Below are positions 45,491-56,900 of a stretch of 64,000 nucleotides of DNA, one piece after another. Position numbers and translations under genes: made by a program. Position 1 is the first letter of the stretch. The number at the start of each line of letters is the position of its first letter. The notes beneath the pieces are model-generated. The model searched no databases and was not told where the DNA came from. It was given only the letters and a program-made list of their open reading frames with translations. The stretch is taken from positions 124,001-188,000 of the forward strand of contig JAOTOM010003945.1 in assembly GCA_034440615.1 (NCBI GenBank), written 5' to 3'. The stretch comes from Ashinkailepas kermadecensis (lineage: Eukaryota > Arthropoda > Thecostraca > Neolepadidae).

Positions 45491-46437
45491 AACGACAAAA
45501 ACTTTCTCCATAAAATGTCATGTTTTTCAATATAAAGTTTTCAGTTCTGGCTAAGCTTCCAGGAGAGAAGCATATTACCACCATCACCCTTCCAAGTAGC
45601 TCGTGTTGGGAGTCCTCCTGGTGGTGTGGGCCTGTCAAGAAATGGCCTCAGAGATCCGCGGTTTCGAACTCACGGCTCCGATTTCGCTTCCGCCTGAGGA
45701 AAGGTCAGACCGTTTGACCGCCGTCTGCACGCACCACAAATTGGGTTCAAGTTTCCTTCTAATCTCCACCTCCATTCTTGATTACTATTTACTCCAAACC
45801 ACTCGGAACCCAGGCACCTGCTCAGACGATGATTGATTTCCGGAGTGGGCGGTCTGGGGTGGTTGACGAGGGAGGGCAGGTGGCCGTGATATGGTGTAGG
45901 CGGTCCGCGGTGAGTGATGAGGGAGGCCAGGTGGCATTAATATGCATCATTCGGTGCCAGTGGTGTCAGCCGTCTGTAGCTCCTTGACTGCATTGTCGTT
46001 ATGAGCACACGTTGACTGTGAATCGCTGACAAATGACGAGGTGTTGTAGCGATTCAGCCTCCTGATATTCGACTCTATTTTGAGAATGAGCATGGTAGGG
46101 GTTTGAGGCGAAGTCCAGAAGGTCTACCAGCCAGTACAGTTGATCCGCGGAATGTCTTGGGTTCTGGGTCCTGGGTCGTGGCCCTGAGTCTTGAGTTCGA
46201 AGGTACAGGGCTCTAAATCCTGGGTCCTAAGTCCACGATCCGAAAGTTCTGGATCCTGGGTTCTGGGTCTGGGTCCTTGATCCTAGGTCCTGATCCTGGG
46301 TCCTATGCCCGAAGGTCACGGGCTCCTTTGACGTGGTCCAGGAGCCCTCAAGTAAGACCTGGCTGAAGTATTTTCCTTTGGCCGTTGTATTGGACTAATT
46401 AGTTTGACCACGTGTCTGCGCAGTTCCTCTCACTGCC
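45491..46437. other. Spacer with a degenerate GGGTCCT repeat
   Basis: From about 46155 to 46320, irregular GGGTCCTG/GGTTCTGG words recur. The preceding 650 bp show no gene. Confidence 0.5.
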
Positions 46438-46765
46438 CGACCTCGACGACCTGCCCGACGACCTGACCTGGACGACCTGACCTCGACAACCTGCCCGACG
46501 ACCTGACCTCGACGACCTGACCTCGACGACCTGACCTCGACGACCTGACCCCGACGACCTGCCCGACGACCTGCCCGACGACCTGACCTCGACGATCTGA
46601 CCTCGACGACCTGACCTCGACGACCTGACCTCGACGACCTGACCTCGACGACCTGACCTCGACGATCTGACCTCGACGACCTGACCTCGACGACCTGACC
46701 TCGACGACCTGACCTCGGCGACCTGACCTCGACGACCTGACCTCGACGACCCGACCTCGACGGTC
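46438..46765. repeat. 14-bp tandem repeat, about 22 copies
   Basis: The unit is ACCTGACCTCGACG. Variants with GCCCGACG cluster in the left third. Confidence 0.95.
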
Positions 46766-47097
46766 CTGTTACAATCAGGCCCGTCTCATGACTAATGCCT
46801 CTAGGGCGCCTTAGAGGCCCTTAGGACGTCCATTCGCCCTTGAGATGATCTCTGAATCCATTGAAAAGTATTTCATGCCATATGCATGCACTATTTGAGT
46901 ACTAGCGTCGTTCGGGAACCCTATGATATGGGCGTATTGGCGCTAAAAAGCGGGGAGGTCCGTGTTGGATCGACATCCCCGGACGTAAAATTGCACCCGT
47001 TAACTGAGCAGTACAAAGTTAGTGCAATGAATTTGATAATTTATGATGACTCATTCAACGTTTTTGTCTATCAGTATGATAACTTTGCTCAACAAAA
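46766..47097. other. Spacer, no gene seen
   Basis: Non-repetitive. A 213-codon frame starting at 46886 continues straight through the next array and is not supported. Confidence 0.5.
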
Positions 47098-47309
47098 GGA
47101 GTGTCGCTTTTCAACTCGGTGTGTCGCTTCCCTGATATGTTGCTTCCATCGGTGTGTCGCTTCAACTCGGTGTGTCGCTTCCCTGATATGCTTCATTTCA
47201 ACTCGGTGTGTCGCTTACCTGATATGCTTCATTTCAACTCGGTGTGTCGCTTCCCTGATATGCTTCATTTCAACTCGGTGTGTCGCTTCCCTGATATGCT
47301 TCATTTCAA
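47098..47309. repeat. Minisatellite, 36-bp unit, about 5.5 copies
   Basis: The unit is TCAACTCGGTGTGTCGCTTC plus CCTGATATGCTTCATT. It reads as a 12-residue periodic frame. Confidence 0.95.
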
Positions 47310-47614
47310 CGCATGAAATCGTCGACGATTTTGCACATCCTTTCCTTTGGAAAGCCGAGAAAAATGGGGGAGGGAACCTCAACAATCATTGCTGTCCGAA
47401 TCATTCCTGTCCACAGCATCAGAAGCGAAGGCCCGAGCCCTCCCCCTTTTCTACTCCCATTGCCCGTGATGTATTCGTGCCGTCTCCCGAACAAATCATG
47501 CACCGGCCTGCGCCAGACATCAATTAATGCTGAGATTTGTCACTCACTAAAAATCAGAGGACAAATGTGTCCTCGTAAGCGAATGTTGTAAGCAGAGAAA
47601 ATGTGACTTTCTTT
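47310..47614. other. Unique DNA ending in the outer target duplication
   Basis: No gene is seen. The last 14 bp, ATGTGACTTTCTTT (47601-47614), recur exactly at 57680-57693 and mark the insertion site of the older retrotransposon. Confidence 0.8.
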
Positions 47615-47637
47615 TCAGTTTTAGTTTTGTTGGTTTT

Positions 47638-47669
47638 GGCACTTCGGCCTCCTCAGGCTATTTCGTGCC
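47638..47669 (-). other. 3' UTR stem-loop of copy 1
   Basis: GGCAC and GTGCC enclose an inner GCCT-CCTC-AGGC dyad. The equivalent hairpin is kept in copy 2 with different inner pairs. Conserved 3' hairpins are known RT recognition structures in many non-LTR elements; that role here is inferred. Confidence 0.65.
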
Positions 47670-47712
47670 ATAATTGATAAAATGTATCTTGTGTTATGCT
47701 AAATAATTAAGT

Positions 47713-50700
47713 TTATAAATCTTGGAACAGATTTGTATTGCGGAGAAAATTGAAAAGTAGTTTGATGAGAGTTGAATGATCATCCCCTAATAGTGTAGGC
47801 AGAGTAAAAGGAATGTTGTGTGTATCGTAAACATCCGTCAGTGTTTTTCGTGGGCCTTGGTACTTCTGACAATGAAGGAGAATATGTGGAACTGTAAGAT
47901 ATGTGTTGCATGATGGGCATGAAGGTCGAGGTGAAGCCGTGTATATATATCGATGGGTAAGAAAAGTATGGCCGATGCGTAAACGTGATAGGACTTTTTC
48001 TTCGTGTCGGTTTTTATATGATGTGATCCAGGTATCGACAGCAGTTTTGATGAAACGTAATTGTGTATGATTTGTGTTTGTGTCCAGTTTTGGTTCCAAA
48101 AATGGCGAATGCTCTGTTGTATTGATGATTTAATGCCTTCAAAATGTGGTGGAATTTCTGTGATGTTTTGGAGGTGTAATGATGCTTTGGCTAGTTTGTC
48201 GGCTTCTTCGTTTCCTGGGATGCCGCAGTGGCTGGGCACCCACAGGAAACGAACCTTCACGCCCATCAGATAAAGTATTTCAAGGGTATCGTAAATGGAG
48301 ATATGGCAATGGTGCGAAAAAGAAAGTGAAGGAAGTGATTGAAGAACAGATTTGGAGTCGGAACAAATAACAACACTGCGCATGGGGTGACAAATTGAAC
48401 GGTTGCAGACATAGCGAAGAGCAATGAGGATGGCGTGCAACTCTGCGATGAAAATGGAGGTTCCGTTTGGCAAGCGATGCTGGTTTGTGTGTGTACCCGA
48501 AACAATGGCATTTCCAGTGAGGTTGGCGTCTTTTGATCCGTCGGTAAAAATAAATGGAACATGACGATAACGAGAACGAAATTGGTGAAAGTTTTGTTTT
48601 GCGTATTCTGGACAAAGTTGTGATTTTGGGGTTGTGGTCAGATACAAAATGTGTCGTTCGGCCATCTGCCACGGTGGTGTTGTAGGTGGAGGAAGAGCAG
48701 TAATATGTGGAATGTTATACTGAAGTTGTGTTGAAAATGTTTTGACGCGTGAAGCCATGGTAAGGCCGGTTCGCTTTTCGGTGGGACCTAAATAGTCGTG
48801 GTGTAAATTTGGGAGAACTTGTAGTGATGAATGTGTGGGGTGGTGTTCTTTAAATTTGATTTTTGCGGCATATCTAAGTGTTTGTTCCATTCTTCGGAGA
48901 TCTAATGGTGTAATTACTGCTTCTGTTTGTAGAGAATTGATGGGAGAAGTTGTCATTGCACCAAGTGCTAAACGGATAAATTTATTTTGTATGGTGTCCA
49001 GAAGTTTCAAAGCGGAGGTACTGGCACCAGCGTAGACGAGCGATCCATATTCTATGATGGGAAGAACTAATGATTTGTAGAGATGTAAAAGCGTATGACG
49101 ATCTGCTCCGAATGAGGAAGAAGTAATATAGCGAAATAAATTGAGTCGGTGAAAACATTTGTTCTGAACGTGTTTGATGTGTTGATACATGGATAGCCTA
49201 CGATCAAAGATAATACCTAGGAATTTAAATGAATTTACAAAAGGTATGTTGTAGTTATCGAGGTGAAGCGGTATGTCTGGGTTTGGGCAGGGTGTCGACT
49301 TGCTAAATATCAGTGTTGCAGATTTTTGGGCCGAAAAAAATAAACCATACTTTACGGACCATTCGTGTACTCGGTCAAGTGCGTTTTGTAATCGAATTAA
49401 ACAATGTTCGTAATTTTTGCCGGAGTACCAAATCGCACTATCGTCTGCAAATAGTGAATATGATATATTGGCAGGCATGTTATCGAAAAGATCATTAATG
49501 ATGATGTTAAATAATACTGGTGAAATACAACTTCCCTGTGGTAATACAACGAAGAATGGCTCTTAGATGCTCCTGGGTTTTAGACATTGCGTGTAAAGAA
49601 AGCATACGACCTTCAATATACCAGGAGGTGCTGAGTTGACATCAAAAGTAACGTTAAGGATTATACTTTACAACTCAACGTTTCGGCCAGGGACCATCGT
49701 CAGCGATGGCCCCTGGCCGAAACGTTGAGTAATAAAGTATAATCCTTAACGTTACTTTTGATGTCAACTCAGCACCTCCTGGTATATTGAAGGTCGTATG
49801 CTTTCTTTACAAGCAATTCCCTGTGTTAATCCGTTCTGGAGGAAACGTGGATCGGATATGGCTGACCGACACCTGATATGGAATGGACGAGAATCAGATA
49901 AAAAACCTACTAAATAATGTGCTAAGTGTCCTTTTATGCCGAGTTGCTGAATTTTGAAAAGTAATGCGGGTTTGAAACCATATCGTATGCTTTGCTGATG
50001 TCCAAAAATAGTGCTGCAGTGTGTTCATGTTTCTTGAAGCCTAGGCGGATGTCTGTCTCTAATCGAATAAGGTGATCTATAGTGCTGCGTCCTCGCCGAA
50101 AACCGCATTGAAAGGGAGACAGAAGAGAATTTGTTTCCAGGTGGCAGGTCAGTCTTTTTATAATAATACGTTCAAAAAGTTTTCCAAGACAACTGATGAG
50201 GGCAATGGGTCGAAATTTGTTGGTGTCGCTGTGATCTTTGCCGGGTTTTGGTATCGGAATGATGGTGGCTTCTTTCCAAGATTCAGGAAAAATATGACCT
50301 GACCATAATAAATTAAATGTTCGTAAGATGGAATGTTTCGTGTGGTCGGGTAAATGTCTGAAAAAAGAATAATGTAAATTGTCTGGCCCAACAGAAGTAT
50401 TACCGGCGGTGGAAATTGCAGCCTCCAGTTCCGACAGTTGAAAAGGAGCATTATATGTTTCATTGTTGTCAGAATTGAATTGTGCTAAATCGGTGTGAAA
50501 AGTGTGTTGTGCATTTTGTAAGAAGTCAGGTCTGTATTTGTTATCCGAGCTATTTTGAGCCAGGGCGTCTGCTATTGTGTCTACTATTGCTTTTGGGTCT
50601 GTAATGGTGATATTTTGGATTTTGAGGGCGGGGAGTGATTTGAATGGGGTGCGTCCAGACAGTCGGCAGATTAATTGCCAGATTTGGCTTAAGGGTGTTC

Positions 50701-51780
50701 GAAAAGTTAGCTGTTTTAAATATTCCGACCACGAACGACGTCTGGCGTCGCGAATGAGGCGGCGTGTCCTAGCTCGTTCACGGTTACGAAGGATTACGAT
50801 TTGTTGATCAGGGTGTCTTAAATAATTCCGAAATGCTCTTTTCCTTACCGCGATGGCACGTGATATTTCTGGACTCCACCAAGGTACTGGTGTTCGTTTT
50901 GTAAAAGGTTTCGTAATTGAAATTGCCACCGATGCTGCTTCGAGAAGTGTACTTGTGATTAAGTTCATGTTTTGTACAGGGGAAATATCTGGGTTGTATT
51001 GTACATATGAGAGTTCTTGAAACTTGATCCAGTCTGCTTTCGAAGTTTCCCAGCGCGGGATAAAACTGGGTGTGGTATCAGCCGAAGTTGAAAATGTTGG
51101 TGTTAATTTAATTGGATAATGATCACTATCATGAATGTCGGTGTCGACCGTCCAATCAAAATCGTTGGCCAAAGCCGGAGAACAAATTGCTAAATCTATT
51201 GCAGTTTCTGTGTTGTGTCCGAGGTGAAAAAAGTTGGCTCTCCAGTGTTAAGTAATACTAAATTGTGTCGGTCTAAAATGTGTTGAATAAGGCGTCCACG
51301 AGTGTCTGGTTGTGTACGTTTTGTATCCCACGCTGGACTATGGGCGTTAAAATCGCCATGTATAATGAACGGATTTTTGAAATTTGTTATCAGGTTTTCT
51401 AATCGTGTCAAAATGTTTGTGTTGTCTGTGTGTGGTGAAATATACAGCGAACATACATCAATATTTCTGCCATGAAAACGCAATGTACAAGCTACTGCTT
51501 GTGAAGGGGAATTAAGTGTAATTTGTGTATGTGTATAATCATTATTGATGTATAGTGCTGTACCGCCACTGCGGTGTGGTCCATTGACCTCGTCGTGACG
51601 GTATAACGAATAATTGTAAAGATTGAAGTTATCTGTTTATGTGGGTAAGAACCAGGTTTCCTGAAGTGCGATGAGAATAGGTGTGAGAATCCTGAAAATT
51701 GCTTTCATTTCGGCCCATTTGGATATTAAACTATGGAAATTCCATTGTAAAAATGCAGACATTGGGAGAATAAATATCAT
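47713..51780 (-). pseudogene. Copy 1 ORF2: endonuclease-RT-RNase H, disrupted
   Basis: The ATG (51780-51778) overlaps the ORF1 stop as ATGA, suggesting coupled translation in the ancestor. From the N terminus, an APE endonuclease starts with the WNFHS motif and keeps GDFNAHSPAW and SDHYPI. It is followed by RT with WKEATIIPIPKPGK, LDISKAYD and FADD, and by RNase H with TDGSKD, AELHAI and SDSKS. A C-terminal CCHC (C-x2-C-x7-H-x4-C) lies near 47910-47870. Damage: an in-frame TAA near 51637 after the QETW-F motif, frameshifts near 51225 and 49970, the foldback insertion at 49546-49816, and another frameshift near 48095. The encoded polyprotein would nick target DNA and reverse-transcribe the element RNA; this copy cannot. 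Confidence 0.93.
49546..49816. mobile_element. 271-bp foldback palindrome inserted in the RT of copy 1
   Basis: An insertion absent from copy 2 separates TTCCCTGTGGTAAT (49532-49545) from TTCCCTGTGTTAAT (49817-49830), which looks like a 14-bp target duplication with one mismatch. From 49586 to 49817 the arms are near-perfect reverse complements centred near 49701. The centre holds GGCCGAAACGTTGAG facing its inverse. On the minus strand, CTGACGA is followed by a short stem and GAAAC, resembling a hammerhead ribozyme core. Such cores are known from Penelope-like retroelements. Calling this an inverted Penelope-like terminal fragment is inference. Confidence 0.8.
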
Positions 51781-53323
51781 TGTTTGTGTGCACCTTTCGG
51801 TGCGTGCCTCATCCATGCGTGGAGGTCAGGCGGACGTGTAGATTGAGGTCGGACGGCTGCACCCGAGCCGTCCGGCTGGTCGGTGACCTTGGCGGCCGGC
51901 TCTCGGCGGCCTGCCACTGCCGCGGGGGATGCCCGCCGGCTGGGAGTCGGTCGGGTCACTTGGTCGCCGGCCGGCACCGGTCGCGCCGGGCTCCGTCGGC
52001 GGGCCACGGAAGTGGCGCGCATTTCTCCGGCAGCCGAATGGCTGCGGGGTCTGGCATTCCTTGCAGAATTCGTTGGAGTCTGTTTGGTCGGAATGGTCTG
52101 TGTGTTTTGAGCCAGGGTGGTTTGTGTAGGTGTGGTGAGTGGTGCAAGTTTTTTTAGTGGAGCTAGACCGGGAATCATGTCAGTTTGAATCGAAGTAGAA
52201 GTAGTGTTGACGCGACGTGTGGGAGGAGCAACGGTGGCCGCCTGGGCGTAAGTTTTGGTTGTCGGGGAGGTGGCCTCGACGGTCCGCCGGGCCTGCGGGT
52301 AGGAGACTCCGGTCGTGGCCTTGACGGCGCAAACCTCTTTTTCCCGTCGCCAGACTGGACATTGGTTGGAAGTGGTGAGGTGATCGGATGTGTTACAGCT
52401 GAGGCAGTGGGCAGGCTTGGAGCAGGTGGAATCAGGATGGGGTGTTTCTCCGCACTTGGGGCAGCGGGCGGACTTGCGACAAGTTGTACTGCCATGGCCG
52501 AAGCGCTGGCAATTAAAACAGCGGAGAGGATTTGGAATAAATGCGCGGACTTGGAATCGGATGTAGCCGGCGAGGAGGGTCTTCGGAAGAGTTATAGAGT
52601 TGAAGGTAAGGACAAGGAGGCTTGTATCGCGTTTCTGGCCGTCTTTAAATGAGGTAATGCAGTGGACGTGGGTCACCCCCTCCGGCCTGAGCTCCGTCTG
52701 GATATCAGCTTCGGACATGAAGCGGAGCTCCGGCGCGAAGATGGTGCCCTTGGTGGTGTTGCGGTTGGAATGTAGGGTAATGGTGACGGATTTGCCACAA
52801 AATGTGGTGGTACGAAGGAGGACTTTGGTCTGGACTCGGGTTTGGGTTTTGATGACAAGGGTTCCGTTGGCAGGAGCTTCGATATCAGGATTGGCTAAGG
52901 AGCAGATGGAGAGGAGGTGTTTGGTCGGCCAGAAAACGTTAATACGGCGGAAGGAAACGGATTCCTCGACAGGCTTGACTACTATGAAAGAGCCAGCACT
53001 GTCGAGGTAGGGTTCGATGGGATCAGGTTGGGATGATGTGGTCTGGTTAGGGCGTGGGTCTGTGGCGTGGAGAGTGATGGTCTGGTCGGAATTGCGAGGC
53101 GAGGTCTTGGTATGAGCGGGGTCGGTGAGGAACAAAGGGCTTCCATGGCATCGTCCAAAGGAATTGTCCGGCGCGGATCATCAACAGTGGTATCGAGAGG
53201 CGGAACATCATGTGCAGAGTCCGGGGTCGCGCGATGGTCGTCAGGTGTAGCGAGTGGTGGAAATTCCGATTCAGAGTCCGGTGGCGAGCTTGGGTCCGGA
53301 TCCTTCTTTCGTTTTTTCCCCAT
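51777..53323 (-). pseudogene. Copy 1 ORF1 (gag-like nucleic-acid binding protein), one frameshift
   Basis: The likely start is the ATG at 53323 (MGKKRKK), giving a basic then acidic/Pro-Ser-rich N terminus. The frame shifts between about 53125 and 53000, and the second frame runs to the TGA at 51777. It carries three zinc knuckles in a row near 52530-52390: C-x2-C-x4-H-x4-C twice, then C-x2-C-x4-H-x6-C. The tail is long, Arg/Ser/Pro-rich and basic. ORF1 proteins of this type bind element RNA into the RNP. The spelled-out knuckle order is typical of I/Jockey/R1-group gag proteins. Confidence 0.92.
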
Positions 53324-53581
53324 CGCGGGGAAAAACACCCTACCTAATACGATTTAAATGTAGACGAAGGACACACAGACAACATACAACGGAAGTACGA
53401 CGACGATTAAATCCGTGCGGGGTGACGGCTGTCACCCCGAGAAAAGAAAAGAAAAGCGGAAGTAGCGACGGGTGTCACCCCTCGAAAATGAAAACAAACA
53501 GCTGCGAAAAAACAGCAGACAATCACGCCTTTCGGCAGGTCGGAGTGTACAGATAGCTTTGGCACAGGTAGGTCTGGCTCA
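53324..53581 (-). other. 5' UTR of copy 1
   Basis: Between the ORF1 start and the copy 2 insertion. It includes two GGTGTCACCCC/GGGGTGACGGCTGTCACCCC dyads near 53420-53490 and an AAAAG-rich stretch. Only six further bases of copy 1 (57674-57679) lie beyond copy 2. A downstream internal promoter would be expected for this class, but none is identified. Confidence 0.7.
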
Positions 53582-53612
53582 AATAGTACTGATTGTTTGT
53601 TTTGTTAGGTTG

Positions 53613-53644
53613 GGCACTTCGGCCTGCTCAGGCCATTTCGTGCC
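53613..53644 (-). other. 3' UTR stem-loop of copy 2
   Basis: GGCAC and GTGCC enclose GGCCTGCTCAGGCC. Compared with copy 1, the inner stem is longer while pairing is kept, which supports a structured RNA element at the 3' end. Confidence 0.65.
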
Positions 53645-53944
53645 GTGAGTGGAATGAATGAATAGTTATGTTTTGATAGTCAGTCTATAGTTCTTGAAGC
53701 AAGTTGGTTTTGCGGAGAAAAATGAAAAGTAGATTAATGAGGAATGGGTGCTGATCTCCTAATAGTGTAGGTAAAGAAAAGGGGATGTTATGTGTACGGC
53801 AGTAGTTGGTAAGTGTTTTTCTATGGTCATGGTAACGTTGACAACGGAGGAGAATATGTGAAACTGTAAGAAGAGTGTTGCATGATGAGCATGAAGGTCG
53901 AGGTGAAGCAGTGTATATATATCGATGTGTGAGAAAAGTGTGAC

Positions 53945-56900
53945 CTATGCGGAGCCGGGATAGAACTTTTTCTTCTTGTCTGTTTTTTTGTATGAAGTGG
54001 TCCAGTTTTCGACGACAGGTTTGATGAGACGTAATTGTGTGTGGTTTGTTGTGTCAGTCCATTGTTGGTTCCAAAAATGTCGAATGTTTTGTCGTATTGT
54101 TGGTTTGATGGCGTCAAAATGTGGTGGGATTTCTGTGATGTGTGGTAATTGTAATGAATGTTTGGCGAAATGATCTGCTTTTTCGTTTCCTGGGATGCCA
54201 CAGTGACTGGGCACCCACAGGAAACGGACCTTCATGCCCATCAGATGAAGTGTTTCCAGTGTGTTATAAATGGAAATATGGCAATGGTGCGAAAAGGAAA
54301 GTGAAGAAAGAGATTGAAGAACAGATTTTGAGTCGGAACAAATGACGACATGGCGCATGGGGTGACAAATCGAACGGTTGCGGACGTAGCGAAGGGCAGT
54401 GAGAATGGCATGTAATTCGGCGATGAAAATGGAGGTCCCGTTTGGCAAGCGATGTTGTTGTGTGTATGTACCGGAAACAATGGCATTTCCTGTGCAATTT
54501 GCGTCTTTGGATCCGTCGGTGAAAACAAAAGGAACATGATGATAACGAGAACGAAACTGGTGGAATCTTTGTTTGGCGTATTCTGGACAAAGCTGTGATT
54601 TTGGAGTGGTGGTGAGATAGACAATATGTCTCTCAGCCATCTGCCACGGTGGTGTAGTTGGTGGAGAGAGAGCTGTAATATGTGGAATGTTGTATTGGAG
54701 CTGTGTAGAAAATGTTTTAATGCGTGAAGCTATGGTAAGCCCGGTTCGCTTTTCGGCGGGACCTAAATATTCGTGGTGTAGATTTGGGAGAATTTGTAAA
54801 GATGCGTGTGTGGGGTGGTGCTCTCTAAATTGAATTTTTGCGGCGTATCGGAGTGTTTGTTCAATTCTTCGGAGACCTAATTGTGGAATTCCTGATTCGA
54901 TTTGTAGAGAAGTAATGGGAGACGTGGTCATTGCACCGAGTGCTACGCGAATGAATTTATTTTGTAAGGTGTCCAAAAGCTTCAAAGCGGTGATACTGCC
55001 ACTTGCGTAAACTATGGAAACATATTCTATGATGGGAAGAACCAAGGATTTGTATAATTGTAATAGCGTGTGACGATCGGATCCGAATGATGAAGACGTG
55101 ATACAGCGAAATAAGTTGAGTCTGTGGAAACATTTGGCCTGGATGTGTTTGACGTGCTGGTGCATGGAAAGCTTGCGATCGAAAATAACACCAAGAAATT
55201 TGAACGAATTTACTAAATGTATGTCAGTGTTTCCGAGGTGAAGTGGTGTATCTGGATTTGGGCACGGAATTGATTTGCTGAATATCATTGTGGCAGATTT
55301 TGGAGCTGAAAATGCGAAACCGTATTTGATGGACCATTGGTGTATCCGGTCAAGTGCGTTTTGTAATCTAATTAAACAATGATCATAATTTTTGCCCGAA
55401 CACCAAATCGCACTATCGTCCGCAAACAGCGAGTATGATAGATTTGCAGGCATGTTATCGAAAATGTCATTAATGATGATGTTGAATAATACTGGTGAAA
55501 TACAACTCCCCTGTGGTAATCCGTTCTGCAGAAAACGTGGGTCGGAAATCGCTGACCTGCACCGGAGATGAAAATGACGGGAACCAGACAGAAATCCTAT
55601 CAAATAATGAGCTAAATTTCCTTTGATGCCGAAGTGAAGAAGTTTGGAAATTAATGCCGGTTTGTATACCATATCATATGCTTTACTAATGTCTAAAAAT
55701 ACTGCAATGGTGTGTTCGTGTTTTTTATAACCAAGGCGTATGTCAGTTTCTAATCGAATGAGATGATCTATTGTATTATGGCCATGACGAAAACCGCATT
55801 GAATTGGAGATAACAGATGATTTGTTTCTAGGTACCAGGTCAGTCTTTTTACAATCATACGTTCCAAAAGTTTCCCTAGGCAACTGGTGAGAGCGATGGG
55901 TCGGAAATTGTTCGGGTTGCTGTGATTTTTGCCGGGTTTTGGTATAGGAATTATGATGGCTTCCTTCCAGGTTTCGGGGAAGGTATGGCTAGACCATAAT
56001 GAATTAAATGTTTGTAAGATACAATGTTTTGTGTCGTTGGATAAATGTCGGAAAAAGGAATAATGTAAATTGTCGGGACCTACTGAAGTATTACCGGCTG
56101 AGGAAATTGCAGTATCTAGTTCGGAAACTTGAAACGGGATATTGTATGTTTCAGTGTTGTCCGAATCGAATTGTGCCAATTCGGTGTGAAATGTGTGTTG
56201 TGCATTTTGGAGAAATTCCGGTCTGTAGTTGTTGTCAGAGCTATTGTGAGCCATGGTATCCGCTATTGTATTTACTATTGTTTGTGGGTCTGTAATTGTG
56301 GTGTTTTGAAATTTGAGTGCCGGGAGTGATTTAAATGGAGTGCGTCCTGATAATCGGCGAATTAACTGCCAGATTTTGCTTAAAGGTGTTCGAGAGGTGA
56401 TTTGTTGTAGATAAAGTGACCATGAACGGCGACGAGCTTCACGAATGATGCGGCGTGTCTTCGCACGTTCATAATTACGGCTGACTAAATTTTGTTGGTC
56501 GGGATGACGTAAATATTTTCTAAATGCTCTCTTTCTTGCGGCTATTGCTCGGGAAACTTCTATCGACCACCAGGGGACTGGTGTTCTTTTGTGAAAGGTT
56601 TTGTTAGTGGAATGGCGGTGGAAGCGGCTTCGAGAAGTGTTTTGGTAACTTGGTTGATGTTTTCGACGGGAGAAATGTTGGGGTTGTATTGAATATGTGA
56701 AAGTTCCTGAAAAGTTGTCCAATCGGCGTTCGGAATTTTCCAGCGGAGGGATAAAACTGGGTGTCCTATCTGCCGCAGTTGAAAATGTGGGTGTTAATTT
56801 AATGGGGTAATGATCGCTGGCATGAATATCAGTGTCTATGGTCCAATCATAATAATTGGCCAGAGTCGGAGAGCATATTGATAAATCAATAGCTGTTTCT

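Noticed and set aside
47098..47309. Cysteine-rich secreted peptide repeat
   Set aside because: The 12-residue periodicity comes from a 36-bp minisatellite, and no signal peptide or stable start exists.
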